64,000 nucleotides of DNA. Origin: Halobaculum sp. CBA1158. Its GTDB lineage: Archaea; Halobacteriota; Halobacteria; Halobacteriales; Haloferacaceae. This document shows, piece by piece, positions 37,697 to 46,782 of the stretch. The DNA lies in contig NZ_CP090371.1 of assembly GCF_021431925.1 (NCBI RefSeq), positions 186,001 through 250,000 of the forward strand, read 5' to 3'. Position numbers and translations under genes: made by a program. The notes under the pieces are model-generated. The model did not search any database, was not told the DNA's origin, and saw only the letters and a list, made by a program, of their open reading frames with translations. Position 1 is the first letter of the stretch; each line of letters starts with the position of its first letter.

Positions 37697-39322
37697 TTAC
37701 CGCGACTCGCCGAACCGGAAGCCGTCGTCGTCCGACCCGCCGTCGGTCGCCGCCACGGCTCCGTCCGCGCCGGTCTGGCCCCCGGAGGTCGCACTTCCGG
37801 GTCCGTCGCCGTCGGCGTCGTCGGCCGTCTCGAAGGCGTCGACGCGCTGATCGAGGCGTCCAGCCTCCTCGCGGAGCGCGTTCGCGCGCTCTGCGGCGTC
37901 GCCGACGGCCGTCGCCCCGCGACCGGCGGCGTCGTCTGCGCGGTCGGCCGCCTCCGCCATCGTCCGCCCCGCCTCGCGCGCCTCCTCGGCGGCCGTGACG
38001 ACCGACTCCGCCGTCGCCGCCTGGTCGTCGGTCGCCCGCGAGATCGCCTCCACCGAGTCGGCGGCCGACTCGACCGCGTCCGCGAGGTCGTCCATGCGCC
38101 CGACGGCCGACTCGACGGCCGACGCGCCCGACTCCATCCGGTAGCTCATCCGACCCATACGGTCGGAAGTCTCCCCCGTCGCCTCGGTCACCTCGTCGAT
38201 GGTCGCGGCGATCTCCTCGGTCGCCTCGCCGGCCTCCTCCGCGAGGGTCTTCACCTCCTCGGCGACGACCGCGAAGCCGCTGCCAGCCTCGCCCGCGCGG
38301 GCGGCCTCGATGTTGGCGTTGAGCGCCAGCAGGTTCGTCTCGGCGGCCACCTCCTCGATCAGCGCCACCATCTCCGTGATCTCGTCCATGCGCGACTCCA
38401 GCGTCACCACCGCCTCGTTCGCCTTGTCCACCTGGTCGCCGATGGCCGACATCTCCTCGGCGGCCTCGCCGGCGGCCTCTCGACCGGCCTCGCCCAACTC
38501 CGCGGCGTCCTCGACCTCGCGTGCGACCTCGTCGGTCTGGCTCGCGACCTCCTCGACGGTCGCCGAGAGGTCGCTCAGGTCCGCCGCGACCGCCTCCAGC
38601 CGGTCGCGCTGGTCGTCCGCCGTGCCCGCGATGTCGTCGACCGCCGCGGTCGCCTCGTCGATCGCGGTCGCGGCCGCCCCCACGTCGTCGGCCAGGGCGT
38701 CGCTGTCGGCGTCGACCGCCCGCGCGTCCGCTTCCACCGCGCCGACGGTCGACTCCAGGTCCGTGAGCATCTCGTTCGCGGCCGCCTCCAGGTCCGCCAG
38801 CGCCGCCTCATCCGTCTCGGCGTCGAGCCTGACGGTGAGGTCGCCCGCCGCCGCGGCCGCAAACGCCGTCTCGTACTCGTCGACGGCCGTCCGCATCTCC
38901 CGGACGACGCCCTCGGCGCGCTCGCGCGCCGCCGTCGCCTCCTCGCGAGCGTCCCGGGCCTCGTCCAACCGCTCGCGCAGCGACTCCTTCAGTTCCGTGA
39001 GCGCGTCGTTCAGTTCGCCCAGTTCGTCCTCGCGGTGCTCGTCGAACGTCTCGGAGAAGTCGCCGTCGGCGAGCGACCGGGCGCTCTCAGTCAGCCCGTT
39101 CGAGACGCCGATGAGGTCCATCGAGATGATCGCGCCGCCGCCGACGAACCCCGCGGCGGTGACGCCCCAGCCGAACGCCGCCGCCGACAGCGGAAGCCCG
39201 AGGGCGGTCGCACCCCCGGCGGTCACGGCCGCGGCGACGACGGCGATCAGCCCGTACGTCGCCATCACCTCGGTGATCATCCGTTGTCGTAACACGCGCG
39301 GCATCAACGAGACGACGTCCAT
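37697..39322 (-). CDS. Methyl-accepting chemotaxis transducer
   Basis: A 541-residue Htr-type signal transducer. Two hydrophobic helices (about residues 21-45 and 47-67) form a hairpin with almost no external loop, so there is no classical outside sensor domain. Then come a HAMP region ([20 protein letters not shown]), long coiled coils and the highly conserved signalling tip [20 protein letters not shown] followed by [20 protein letters not shown]. It probably senses membrane state or a partner protein and signals CheA/CheW. No che genes are nearby. Confidence 0.93.
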   Translation of the reverse strand: MDVVSLMPRVLRQRMITEVMATYGLIAVVAAAVTAGGATALGLPLSAAAFGWGVTAAGFVGGGAIISMDLIGVSNGLTESARSLADGDFSETFDEHREDELGELNDALTELKESLRERLDEARDAREEATAARERAEGVVREMRTAVDEYETAFAAAAAGDLTVRLDAETDEAALADLEAAANEMLTDLESTVGAVEADARAVDADSDALADDVGAAATAIDEATAAVDDIAGTADDQRDRLEAVAADLSDLSATVEEVASQTDEVAREVEDAAELGEAGREAAGEAAEEMSAIGDQVDKANEAVVTLESRMDEITEMVALIEEVAAETNLLALNANIEAARAGEAGSGFAVVAEEVKTLAEEAGEATEEIAATIDEVTEATGETSDRMGRMSYRMESGASAVESAVGRMDDLADAVESAADSVEAISRATDDQAATAESVVTAAEEAREAGRTMAEAADRADDAAGRGATAVGDAAERANALREEAGRLDQRVDAFETADDADGDGPGSATSGGQTGADGAVAATDGGSDDDGFRFGESR

Positions 39323-39344
39323 GCCGAGGGTGGGTCCGTCCGAA

Positions 39345-39354
39345 TGATAAACCG
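39345..39354 (-). promoter_or_regulatory. TATA box of the transducer gene
   Basis: CGGTTTATCA on the minus strand lies 23-32 nt upstream of the ATG at 39322, the right spacing for a leaderless archaeal transcript. Confidence 0.55.
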
Positions 39355-39418
39355 TTTCGACCCAGCTATTCGAACCGATAACGCCGGAATACCGGCGGGA
39401 CGACGGTACCGCCGCGGG

Positions 39419-40021
39419 CTACAGCGACACCCGCGCTCGCGTCTCGTACTCCGGCCCTTTCTCCGTCAGCGTCGACTCAGTCAGCCGGATCTCGTCGACC
39501 TCGAACCGCCCGACGGTCGGATCCGTCTCCAGGTACTCGAGCACCCGATCCTTCCCCCGAGCGTCGTCCATCCGGGCGAGCGTGACGTGCGGCGTGAACT
39601 CGTGGTCGGCCTCGTCGAACCCGAGCGCGACCGTCGCGCGCTCGACGGCCCCGGCCAGCCGCGTCAGCTCGGCCGCGCCCTCCCCCTCCCGGACGCCGAC
39701 CCAGATCACGCTGACGTACTCGCGCGACGGGAAGACGCCGAGTCCGCCTACCTCGGCGTCGAACGGGCCGACGCCGGCGTCGTCGGACTCCGTTCGGCTC
39801 TCCGCGGCGCTTCGCGCCGCGCTCGCAACGGCGCGCTCCAGCGCCTCGGTCACGTCGCCGACGCGGGACTCGTTGACCTCGCCGAAGAACTTCAGCGTGA
39901 CGTGCGCCTGTTCCGGGTCGGTGAACCGGAGGCTCGGAACGTCCCGGAGGGGGTCCTGGAGGGCGGCGACGCCGTCTGCGAGCCGGTCGGGGAGGTCGAC
40001 TGAGACGAACAGTCGCGGCAT
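39419..40021 (-). CDS. thpR: RNA 2',3'-cyclic phosphodiesterase ThpR
   Basis: A 200-residue 2H phosphoesterase, formerly called 2'-5' RNA ligase, acting on RNA 2',3'-cyclic phosphates such as those produced in tRNA splicing. The two catalytic motifs are HVTLKF (residues about 40-45) and HVTLAR (about 150). The N-terminus MPRLFVSVDLPDRLADGVAA fits the family. An Ala/Ser/Glu-rich loop (ASAARSAAESRTESDDAG) lies between them. The window's intron-bearing tRNA-Arg could yield such substrates, but the link is only by role. Confidence 0.92.
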   Translation of the reverse strand: MPRLFVSVDLPDRLADGVAALQDPLRDVPSLRFTDPEQAHVTLKFFGEVNESRVGDVTEALERAVASAARSAAESRTESDDAGVGPFDAEVGGLGVFPSREYVSVIWVGVREGEGAAELTRLAGAVERATVALGFDEADHEFTPHVTLARMDDARGKDRVLEYLETDPTVGRFEVDEIRLTESTLTEKGPEYETRARVSL

Positions 40022-40096
40022 ACGGTAGCGTTCACCGCCGCCGGAGAAAAATCGCACGCGCAACATACATCCGTCCACGCGGTCGACACACGACCA

Positions 40097-40966
40097 ATGA
40101 GCGACGACGAGCCCGAGAGAGAGTCCCACCAGTTCTCGGAGGGACAGGGCCTCAACGAGGACTACGAGGAGTTCACGCTCGACCCCGAGGAGCTGAACGC
40201 CGACCCCTCCCAGGTCGACCCCGTCGACACCCGCGTCATCGCGGACCTGCTCGACGAGCGCAACATCCCCAAGGACCGCGTCGACGTGGAGAGCCTGATG
40301 GAGGTCGGCCTCTCCTACATGGGGATCAACCGCTTCGAGGAGGCGACGGAGACGTTCGAACGCGCCGCCCAGTTCGCGGACGACGACTCCCTCGAACAGC
40401 AGGAGGCGTGGGTGAACAAGGGCGCGGCACACGCGCAGTTGGAGGAGTGGGACGAGGCCATCGGCTCCTACCGCGAGGCGCTGCGCATCGACGACGACTC
40501 CGAGCACGCCGCAAGCGCCGAGACGAACCTCGCGTACGCGCTCCACGAGAACGGGCAGGGAGAGCAGGCGCTCGAGCACGCCGAGAAGGCCGTCGAGATC
40601 GACCCGCGCTTCCCGCAGGCGTGGTACAACCGCGGCTTCTTCCTCGTCGAGCGCGGCCTCCTCGAGGACGCCGTCACCGCCTTCGACAACGCGATCCGGC
40701 TGGGGATGCGCAACGCCGAGGTGCTCGAGGAGAAGGCGCGCGCGCTCGACGAACTCGGCCGCGAGGACGAGGCCGAGCGCGCGGCCGAGCGCGCCGAGGA
40801 GATCCGCGAGGAGGCCGAACAGCGAATGGTCGAAGAGCAGGCGGAGGGCGGCGCGATGGGCGCGGGCGGCGCGGGCGGTGCCGGCGGTGCGCCCGGCGAT
40901 CCCGGGCGTCGCGACGGCGACGCCGGCGGACTCGACGGCGACGACCTCGACCTCGGGGGTCTGTAG
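40097..40966 (+). CDS. TPR-repeat protein
   Basis: A 289-residue soluble protein with about four tetratricopeptide repeats between residues 75 and 220, for example LSYMGINRFEEATETFERAA, AQLEEWDEAIGSYREALRID and WYNRGFFLVERGLLEDAVTA. These mediate protein-protein contacts. The C-terminus is an Arg/Glu-rich helix followed by a Gly/Ala/Asp tail. The next gene (DUF424) starts directly after its stop, so they are co-transcribed. Partner unknown. Confidence 0.87.
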   Translation: MSDDEPERESHQFSEGQGLNEDYEEFTLDPEELNADPSQVDPVDTRVIADLLDERNIPKDRVDVESLMEVGLSYMGINRFEEATETFERAAQFADDDSLEQQEAWVNKGAAHAQLEEWDEAIGSYREALRIDDDSEHAASAETNLAYALHENGQGEQALEHAEKAVEIDPRFPQAWYNRGFFLVERGLLEDAVTAFDNAIRLGMRNAEVLEEKARALDELGREDEAERAAERAEEIREEAEQRMVEEQAEGGAMGAGGAGGAGGAPGDPGRRDGDAGGLDGDDLDLGGL

Positions 40967-41344
40967 ATGGACCCCGACGGCGACGGGGGTGCTGACGACG
41001 TCGACCGCGACGCGGCCGACAGCGACGCCGATGTCGACGCCGACTACCTGCTCACGCGTCGGGAGACGCCCGAGGGAACCCTCGTCGCCGTCTGCGACAC
41101 GGCCGTGCTCGGGGAGACGTTCGAGGAAGGGTCCGTCTCGCTCGAGGTGACCGAGGAGTTCTACGGCGGCGCGGACGCCGAGCCGGCCGAGGCCGACGCG
41201 GTCGTCGAGGGACTGTACGACGCCGACACCGCGAACCTCGTCGGCGAGGGCTGCGTCACCGTCGCCGTCGACGCCGGCGTCATCGACGCCGAGCGCGTGC
41301 TCGAGGTCGGCGACACCCTGCACGCGCAGTTGCTCTGGCTGTAG
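40967..41344 (+). CDS. DUF424 domain protein
   Basis: A 125-residue protein of the archaeal DUF424 family. After an Asp-rich leader (DRDAADSDADVDADY) come LLTRRETPEGTLVAVCDTAV and LGETFEEGSVSLEVTEEFYG, the conserved core, and VGEGCVTVAVDAGVIDAERV. The family is found only in archaea and has no defined function. The ATG immediately follows the TPR gene's TAG, suggesting coupling. Confidence 0.78.
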   Translation: MDPDGDGGADDVDRDAADSDADVDADYLLTRRETPEGTLVAVCDTAVLGETFEEGSVSLEVTEEFYGGADAEPAEADAVVEGLYDADTANLVGEGCVTVAVDAGVIDAERVLEVGDTLHAQLLWL

Positions 41345-41461
41345 GCGGGCGTGGACCGCGATCGAGATCCGCGTCGGACCCGGCCGAGCGTGCCTCAATT
41401 CGGTTACGTCGACCCCGAACGACCGAAGGGATGTTACCCCTCCGCGCCCTCGTATCCGGTA

Positions 41462-42751
41462 ATGGAAGCGCCTGAGCAGGAGTCACAGCCGTATCCGCTC
41501 GACGTGGAGGCCGTCCGCGCCGACTTCCCCATCCTGGAGCGGAAGGTCGGCGGCGACGTGACCGTCCCCGGCGAGGACGAGGGCGACACGGAGCCGCTCG
41601 TCTACCTCGACAACGCGGCGACGAGCCACACGCCCGAGCCGGTCGTCGACGCCATCGCGGACTACTACCGCTCGTACAACTCGAACGTCCACCGCGGCAT
41701 CCACCACCTGAGCCAGGAGGCCAGCGTCGCCTACGAGACGGCCCACGACCGCGTCGCCGAGTTCGTCGGTGCCGAGGGCCGCGAGGAGGTCGTCTTCACG
41801 AAGAACACCACCGAGGCGGAGAACCTCGTCGCGTACGCCTGGGGCCTGAACGAACTCGGCCCCGAGGACAACGTCGTGCTCACGGAGATGGAGCACCACG
41901 CCTCGCTGGTCACCTGGCAGCAGATCGGCAAGCGGACCGGCGCGGACGTGCGCTTCGTCCGCGTCGACGAGGACGGTCGCCTGGACATGGACCACGCCCG
42001 CGAACTCGTCGACGACGACACCGCGATGGCGAACGTCGTCCACGTCTCGAACACCCTCGGCACGGTCAACCCGGTTCGCGAGTTCGCGGACCTCGTCCAC
42101 GATCACGACGGGCTGATCTTCGTCGACGGCGCGCAGTCGGTGCCGCACATGCCGGTCGACGTGGGGGCGATCGACGCGGACTTCTTCGCCTTCTCGGGAC
42201 ACAAGATGTGCGGCCCCACCGGGATCGGCGTGTTGTACGGGAAGGAGCACCTGCTGGAGGAGATGGAGCCGTACCTCTACGGCGGCGAAATGATCCGGAA
42301 GGTCACGTTCGAGGACTCCCAGTGGGAGGACCTCCCGTGGAAGTTCGAGGCCGGCACGCCCGTCATCGCCCAGGGGATCGCCCTCCACGCCGCTATCGAC
42401 TACCTGGAGGACCTGGGTATGGAGAACGTCCACGCCCACGAGCGACTGCTCGCGGAGTACGCCTACGACCGGCTGACCGAGTACGACGACGTGGAGGTGT
42501 ACGGCCCGCCGGGCGACGACCGCGCCGGCCTCGTCGCGTTCAACCTCGACGGCGTCCACGCCCACGACCTCTCCAGCATCCTCAACGACCACGCCGTCGC
42601 CGTCCGCGCCGGCGACCACTGTACCCAGCCGCTGCACGACAAACTCGGCGTCGCGGCGAGCACCCGCGCGAGCTTCTACGTCTACAACACGCGCGAGGAG
42701 ATCGACAAACTGGTCGAGGCCGTCGACGACGCGCGCCAACTGTTCGCGTAG
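41462..42751 (+). CDS. sufS: Cysteine desulfurase SufS
   Basis: PLP enzyme that removes sulfur from cysteine and gives it to SufU for Fe-S cluster assembly. The 429-residue protein contains VYLDNAATSHTPEPVVDAIA, TEMEHHASLVTWQQ, VDGAQSVPHMPVDV and the PLP lysine motif FAFSGHKMCGPTGIGVLYG. The catalytic Cys region is RAGDHCTQPLH. ATG 41462 chosen; a longer frame starts at 41351. The gene precedes sufU. SufBCD genes are not in the window. Confidence 0.95.
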   Translation: MEAPEQESQPYPLDVEAVRADFPILERKVGGDVTVPGEDEGDTEPLVYLDNAATSHTPEPVVDAIADYYRSYNSNVHRGIHHLSQEASVAYETAHDRVAEFVGAEGREEVVFTKNTTEAENLVAYAWGLNELGPEDNVVLTEMEHHASLVTWQQIGKRTGADVRFVRVDEDGRLDMDHARELVDDDTAMANVVHVSNTLGTVNPVREFADLVHDHDGLIFVDGAQSVPHMPVDVGAIDADFFAFSGHKMCGPTGIGVLYGKEHLLEEMEPYLYGGEMIRKVTFEDSQWEDLPWKFEAGTPVIAQGIALHAAIDYLEDLGMENVHAHERLLAEYAYDRLTEYDDVEVYGPPGDDRAGLVAFNLDGVHAHDLSSILNDHAVAVRAGDHCTQPLHDKLGVAASTRASFYVYNTREEIDKLVEAVDDARQLFA

Positions 42752-42894
42752 GCGCTCGCCATCGGGGTCCGTTCCCGCTCCGCGAGAGAGGAGTGACCTC
42801 GCTCCGCATCTTACCGAGCGAGCGCCGAAGCCGTTCACGCACCGCGAGCGGCGGCGGAACCGTTTTCCCTCGCACTCGCCAATTCCCGTCAACA

Positions 42895-43323
42895 ATGGGC
42901 ATTGGCGGCGGCTCCGACATGTATCGCCAGCAGATCCTCGACCACTACAAGAACCCGCGCAACTACGGCGAACTCGACGACGCCACGTTCTCCCACACCG
43001 GCGAGAACCCCTCCTGTGGCGACACGATCACCGTCGACGTGCGGCTGGAAGACGACGGGGAGACCATCGAGTACGTGGCGTTCTCCGGCGACGGCTGCGC
43101 CATCTCGCAGGCGTCGGCGTCGATGCTCTCCGAGCGCCTGCCGGGCACGACCCTCGACGAACTCGAGGCGATGGACACCGACGACGTGACCGAGATGCTC
43201 GGCGTCGACATCTCCCCGATGCGGATCAAGTGCGCCGTGCTCGCCAGGCAGGTCGCACAGGACGGCGCGAAGCTCCACGAGGGCGACATCGACGACCTCG
43301 ACGTGACCAGAACCGAGGACTGA
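42895..43323 (+). CDS. sufU: SufU-type iron-sulfur scaffold/sulfur acceptor
   Basis: A 142-residue SufU/IscU-family protein. It keeps the three conserved Cys: NPSCGDTITVDV, FSGDGCAISQASASML and SPMRIKCAVLA. It begins MGIGGGSDMYRQQILDHYKN. SufU accepts sulfur from SufS in a zinc-dependent way. The IscU/SufU distinction is supported by the adjacent sufS and the extended insertion between motif two and three. A gap of 143 bp separates it from sufS. Confidence 0.93.
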   Translation: MGIGGGSDMYRQQILDHYKNPRNYGELDDATFSHTGENPSCGDTITVDVRLEDDGETIEYVAFSGDGCAISQASASMLSERLPGTTLDELEAMDTDDVTEMLGVDISPMRIKCAVLARQVAQDGAKLHEGDIDDLDVTRTED

Positions 43324-43378
43324 GCGGTCGGTCGGTCGCCCCCGAGTCGCGGCCCGTCGCGTCACGCCTCGCCTCGGC

Positions 43379-44368
43379 TCAGGGTACCCGCCCGAACAGG
43401 TCGCGATTGACCGCCTCGTACTCGAGCGTTCCCCGTTCGAGTTGCGTTCGCCTCGTCTCCGCCCACTCCGACAGCGTCGCGTCCGCGACCGCGCCCGATT
43501 CGCGAACCGACGCGACCACCGTGTCGAGGACCGTCTCCAGGAAGGTCGCCTCGTCGGCCGGGTAGCCGTCCCCCTCCTCGCTCGCCCCCTCGCCCGCCAC
43601 GTCGCCCGCGACGACCCAGTCGGCGCGCGCGTCGACCGCCGGCGGCGACCCCGCCGCCCGGAGCCGTTCGACCAGCAGCGTCGCCGCCCGTCCCCGATTC
43701 CGCATCGTCCCGTGGAAGGCGTCGATCACGGCGTCGTCCGCGGGGTGGTCGGGCGCGAACCGCGTCTCGCCGTCGAAGGTGAGCGGCAGGTGATACCAGC
43801 CCTCCGGCGCGGCCGAGCGGAGCAGGGCGAGCACGTCCTCGGGGGCCAGCAGGTCCGCGAACGACCGAGCGACGACGCCGTCGAACGGCTCTTCGCTCCC
43901 GTCCTCTGCGACCGCGCGGGCGTCGTCGACCCGGAAGCGGACCCGCAGGGCGGCGTCGCGGTCGCGGTGACCGATCCGAACTCCGGTACCGCCCGCCGTC
44001 TCACCTCCCTCGCTCACCGCGGTCGAGTCGACCGCGTATCCGGCCTCGGCCGCCTCCTCGCACAGCCGCGCTCGGCCGGCCGCGAGCGCGCGCTCGTCGG
44101 TGTCGACGGCGACCCACTCGCCGAGGGGGAGCGCGCCGTCGGCGACGAGGCGACGGAGCACCCCGCAGGTGCCGGCACCGGCTTCGAGCACGCGGACGCC
44201 GCGGTCCCCATGGTCGTCATGGCCGCCGTGGTCGCCCTCGTGCCTCCGATCAGTCCCTCGATCGCCCCCGACCAGCGCCGACCGGAAGGCCGCGGTCGCG
44301 GCGTCGCTGTGGGCGCGGTCGTCGACCGTGCGCGCGGCCTCGAGGTACGCCACGTCGTCACCCTCCAT
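43379..44368 (-). CDS. Class I SAM-dependent methyltransferase
   Basis: A 329-residue methyltransferase. Motif I is VRVLEAGAGTCGVLRRLVAD, with WVAVDTDERALAAGRARL as motif II. RSFADLLAPEDVLALLR follows as a later motif. Before motif I is a His/Asp-rich insertion (HEGDHGGHDDHGDRG) that could bind metal. The substrate is unknown. It is the third gene of an overlapping unit after the pterin-synthase-like and GT4 genes: its start overlaps the GT4 stop by 11 bp. This suggests it methylates the product of those two. Confidence 0.82.
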   Translation of the reverse strand: MEGDDVAYLEAARTVDDRAHSDAATAAFRSALVGGDRGTDRRHEGDHGGHDDHGDRGVRVLEAGAGTCGVLRRLVADGALPLGEWVAVDTDERALAAGRARLCEEAAEAGYAVDSTAVSEGGETAGGTGVRIGHRDRDAALRVRFRVDDARAVAEDGSEEPFDGVVARSFADLLAPEDVLALLRSAAPEGWYHLPLTFDGETRFAPDHPADDAVIDAFHGTMRNRGRAATLLVERLRAAGSPPAVDARADWVVAGDVAGEGASEEGDGYPADEATFLETVLDTVVASVRESGAVADATLSEWAETRRTQLERGTLEYEAVNRDLFGRVP

Positions 44369-45599
44369 CGGCCACCTCCGCGAGGAACCCGGCGACGCCG
44401 GCGACCGTGTCGCCCCACGGGGGGTGGGACGCGAAGCGGTCGAGCGCGGCCGCGCCCATCCGCGCCAGGGCGTCGCGGTCGGTCGCGAGCGTCGCGAGCG
44501 CGTCGCGGACGCCGGCCACGTCGCCCGGATCGACGAGGAACCCGGTCTCGCCGTCGGCGACGACCGAGGACGCCCCGCCGGCCGCCGAAGCCACCGCCGG
44601 CAGGCCGAATCCCATCCCCTCCAGATACGCCATCCCGAACCCCTCGTACGTCGAGGGGACCGCGAGCGCGTGCGACTCGCGCAGCACCGCGGCGAGGTCG
44701 GGCGTCGACAGCCGCCCGCGAAACGACACGCGGTCGGCGACGCCCAGATCTCCCGCGAGCGCCCGGACCCGGCGGCGGTGTTCGGGGTTCGGTTCGGGGC
44801 CGACGACGGCGAGCCGCCAGTCGGGGACGGTCGTCTCGCGGTCGCTGTCGCGGTCGCGGTCGGCGTCGCGGTCGCTGTCGCGGTCGGCGTCGCGGTCGCT
44901 GTCGCGGTCGGCGTCGCTCTCGCGGGCACAGCACGCGCCCTCCTCGTCGAGCCCGGCGAGCGCCTGCAGCAGCGTCCCGTGTCCCTTTCGGGGGACGAGC
45001 GAGCCGAGCGCGACGACGCGGAACGGCGATTCTCCCGCCCGCCGAGTCACGTCGGCCGCCGTCACGTCCGGGTCGAACTGGTCGGCCGGCGGCGGCGCGA
45101 CGTGGGTCGGCACGTCGTCGCCGACGAGCGCCGTCACGTCACGCGCGGTCGTATCGCTCACGCAGACGGCCGCCGAACACCCCCGTAGGAACAGCCGCTC
45201 CAGTCGCGCGGCGACGGGCGCGAGGCGACCGCCCTCCGCGTGCCGGAGGTGATGCACCAGCGCCACGGCCGGCGTCCCCCCGCGGCGGAGTCGGCGGACG
45301 AGCCCCCACGCTCCGGGGTGTGCCAGCTCGTCGACGACCACGGCGTCGGCCTCGCGAAGGCCCGTGGGGATTCCCGTCGCGAGCCCCGGGGCGTCGAGGA
45401 CGCCGATGGGATAGCGACGCCACGGCACAGAGAACGCTCGAACGGACGCGCCGGCCGCGCGCAGGCCGGCGACGAGTCGGCGGTCGTAGCGAAACCCTCC
45501 GGAGGTGGTGTCGGGGTCGCCCGGCACGACGAGCGCGACCGTGAGGCCGTCGTAGGCGGCGGAGTCGCCTGCTGTCCCGCGAGACGGCGACTCAGCCAT
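44358..45599 (-). CDS. GT4-family glycosyltransferase
   Basis: A 413-residue GT-B glycosyltransferase. Conserved are FRYDRRLVAGLRAAGASVRA in the N-lobe and, in the C-lobe, VALGSLVPRKGHGTLLQALA, VSFRGRLSTPDLAAVL and the nucleotide-sugar EX7E motif in YEGFGMAYLEGMGFGLPAVA. A tandem DSDRDADR insertion of about 25 residues follows VALGSLV (about 44827-44932), coded by a GCGGTC hexamer repeat. It likely lies in a surface loop. Middle gene of the unit with overlaps on both sides. Confidence 0.87.
   Translation of the reverse strand: MAESPSRGTAGDSAAYDGLTVALVVPGDPDTTSGGFRYDRRLVAGLRAAGASVRAFSVPWRRYPIGVLDAPGLATGIPTGLREADAVVVDELAHPGAWGLVRRLRRGGTPAVALVHHLRHAEGGRLAPVAARLERLFLRGCSAAVCVSDTTARDVTALVGDDVPTHVAPPPADQFDPDVTAADVTRRAGESPFRVVALGSLVPRKGHGTLLQALAGLDEEGACCARESDADRDSDRDADRDSDRDADRDRDSDRETTVPDWRLAVVGPEPNPEHRRRVRALAGDLGVADRVSFRGRLSTPDLAAVLRESHALAVPSTYEGFGMAYLEGMGFGLPAVASAAGGASSVVADGETGFLVDPGDVAGVRDALATLATDRDALARMGAAALDRFASHPPWGDTVAGVAGFLAEVADGG
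44827..44932. repeat. Hexanucleotide repeat inside the glycosyltransferase gene
   Basis: TCGCGGTCGCTG and TCGCGGTCGGCG units of 12 nt alternate about eight times. On the coding strand they encode Asp-Ser-Asp-Arg/Asp-Ala-Asp-Arg. All changes are multiples of 3 nt so the frame stays open. Slippage could vary the loop length. Confidence 0.8.
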
Positions 45600-46029
45600 C
45601 GCCGCCCGTTTCGCGGGCGTCCTCGGCGGCGTCGGAGTCGCCGGCGGCGGCGATCGACCCCTCGTAGCCCGCGGCGGCCTCGTCGTCCTCCCAGACGGTG
45701 ACGCGCAGCGTCTCGGCGGGACCGTCGGCGGCCGCCGGGGCGAGTCGGTCGTGGAGGACGCGCGCGAACCGCTCGACGCTGGGATTGTACCCTTCGAACT
45801 CGGGCAGGTCGTTCAGCGTCGCGTCGCGGTAGCGTCCCTCGGCGTCGTCGAGGGCGTCGCGCACGTCGTCGATGTTGACCAGGTAGTCGTACTCGGTGAG
45901 CGACTCGCCGGCGAAGGTGGCCTCCACCGAGAACACGTGCGAGTGGAGGGTTCCCTCGGGACCGGGATCGGGAACCGTGAGGTAGTGCTGTGCGACGAAC
46001 TGTCGTGTGACGGTCGTGCGGTATGTCAT
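45592..46029 (-). CDS. QueD/PTPS-fold pterin-binding protein with altered active site
   Basis: A 145-residue protein of the 6-pyruvoyl/6-carboxytetrahydropterin synthase fold. Zinc ligands are kept: His15 in RQFVAQHYL, and His29 and His31 in TLHSHVF. The pterin-anchoring Glu is Glu114 in VTVWEDDE. The catalytic Cys position (CxxxHGH in QueD) is Glu25 (EGTLHSH), as in PTPS-III enzymes. The Asp-His pair of the QueD triad is replaced by Arg68-Asp69. It overlaps the GT4 gene by 8 bp. The role is more likely a modified pterin step than queuosine synthesis. Confidence 0.8.
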   Translation of the reverse strand: MTYRTTVTRQFVAQHYLTVPDPGPEGTLHSHVFSVEATFAGESLTEYDYLVNIDDVRDALDDAEGRYRDATLNDLPEFEGYNPSVERFARVLHDRLAPAAADGPAETLRVTVWEDDEAAAGYEGSIAAAGDSDAAEDARETGGDG

Positions 46030-46196
46030 GCGTGGAGACCGACGGCCGGACGCGGCGTCGCGACGCGACGATCCGGCCTCCCGCCGTCGCGTCGGTCGAA
46101 CTGCTGAGAGATGCCAACGGCTCCGACGCCCTAAACGTGTCGCGAGCCTTCGGGTCACAGGACGGGGCCGGTCGCTCCTCGTTCGGCCCCGACCGA

Positions 46197-46754
46197 TTAT
46201 CCGACGAACTCCTCGACGACCGGCGGGAGTCGACGGCGGACGAGCGCGTACGCGACGCCGAGGGCGACGCAGGCGGCCGCGATCGCCGGGAGCGGTCGCG
46301 GGTAGTACGCCACGACCGGCACCGCGAGCACGGCGGTCGCGGCGGCGTCCTCGGGAGCGCCGTCGTATCGGATCCGGTAGCGCGGTCGGATCCACCGCCC
46401 GTGAAGGTGGTCGAACACCGCCTCCGAGGAGGTCCGTTCCCACGGGCGTATCTCGTCGCCCGCGCCGAGTGCGTCCGTCCCGGCGTGAACGGCGAACGAG
46501 GCGGCGAACGTCGCCGCCGACACGGTCGAGAGCGTCGGGACGGCGACCGCGACGGCGACGGCCGGGACTGCGAGCGCCCACCCCAGGACAGGGAAATGGA
46601 GCGTCCGGCGGTGGCGGCCGACGAACAGGTCGACGTCGGGCACCAGCCCTCCGACCACCCCGGCGAGCGCGGCCGGCACGGCCAACTCGGGCGCGAGCGC
46701 GACGACCGGGGCGGCGACCAGCGCGCCGACCAGCGCGTGCGTGAACGCCATCAT
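46197..46754 (-). CDS. DUF457 (YdjM-like) metal-dependent hydrolase family membrane protein
   Basis: A 185-residue protein with about four or five helices. The N-terminal MAFTHALVGALVAAPVVAL carries the family His, GLVPDVDLFVGRHRRTLHFP has the Asp/His set, and FAVHAGTDALGAGDEIRPWE is the later DUF457 motif. Such proteins are membrane-bound putative metal-dependent hydrolases. Substrate unknown. The initiator may be the second Met (46751). Confidence 0.82.
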   Translation of the reverse strand: MMAFTHALVGALVAAPVVALAPELAVPAALAGVVGGLVPDVDLFVGRHRRTLHFPVLGWALAVPAVAVAVAVPTLSTVSAATFAASFAVHAGTDALGAGDEIRPWERTSSEAVFDHLHGRWIRPRYRIRYDGAPEDAAATAVLAVPVVAYYPRPLPAIAAACVALGVAYALVRRRLPPVVEEFVG

Positions 46755-46782
46755 CGACGGACGGATCGCGGTCGCACGGCCG

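Noticed and set aside
44827-44932. CRISPR-like array
   Set aside because: Units are short (6-12 nt), contiguous and in-frame coding, with no spacers. No cas genes are in the window.
45592-46029. QueD for queuosine/archaeosine synthesis
   Set aside because: Catalytic Cys and the Asp-His pair are replaced, and no queC, queE or other 7-deazaguanine genes are nearby.
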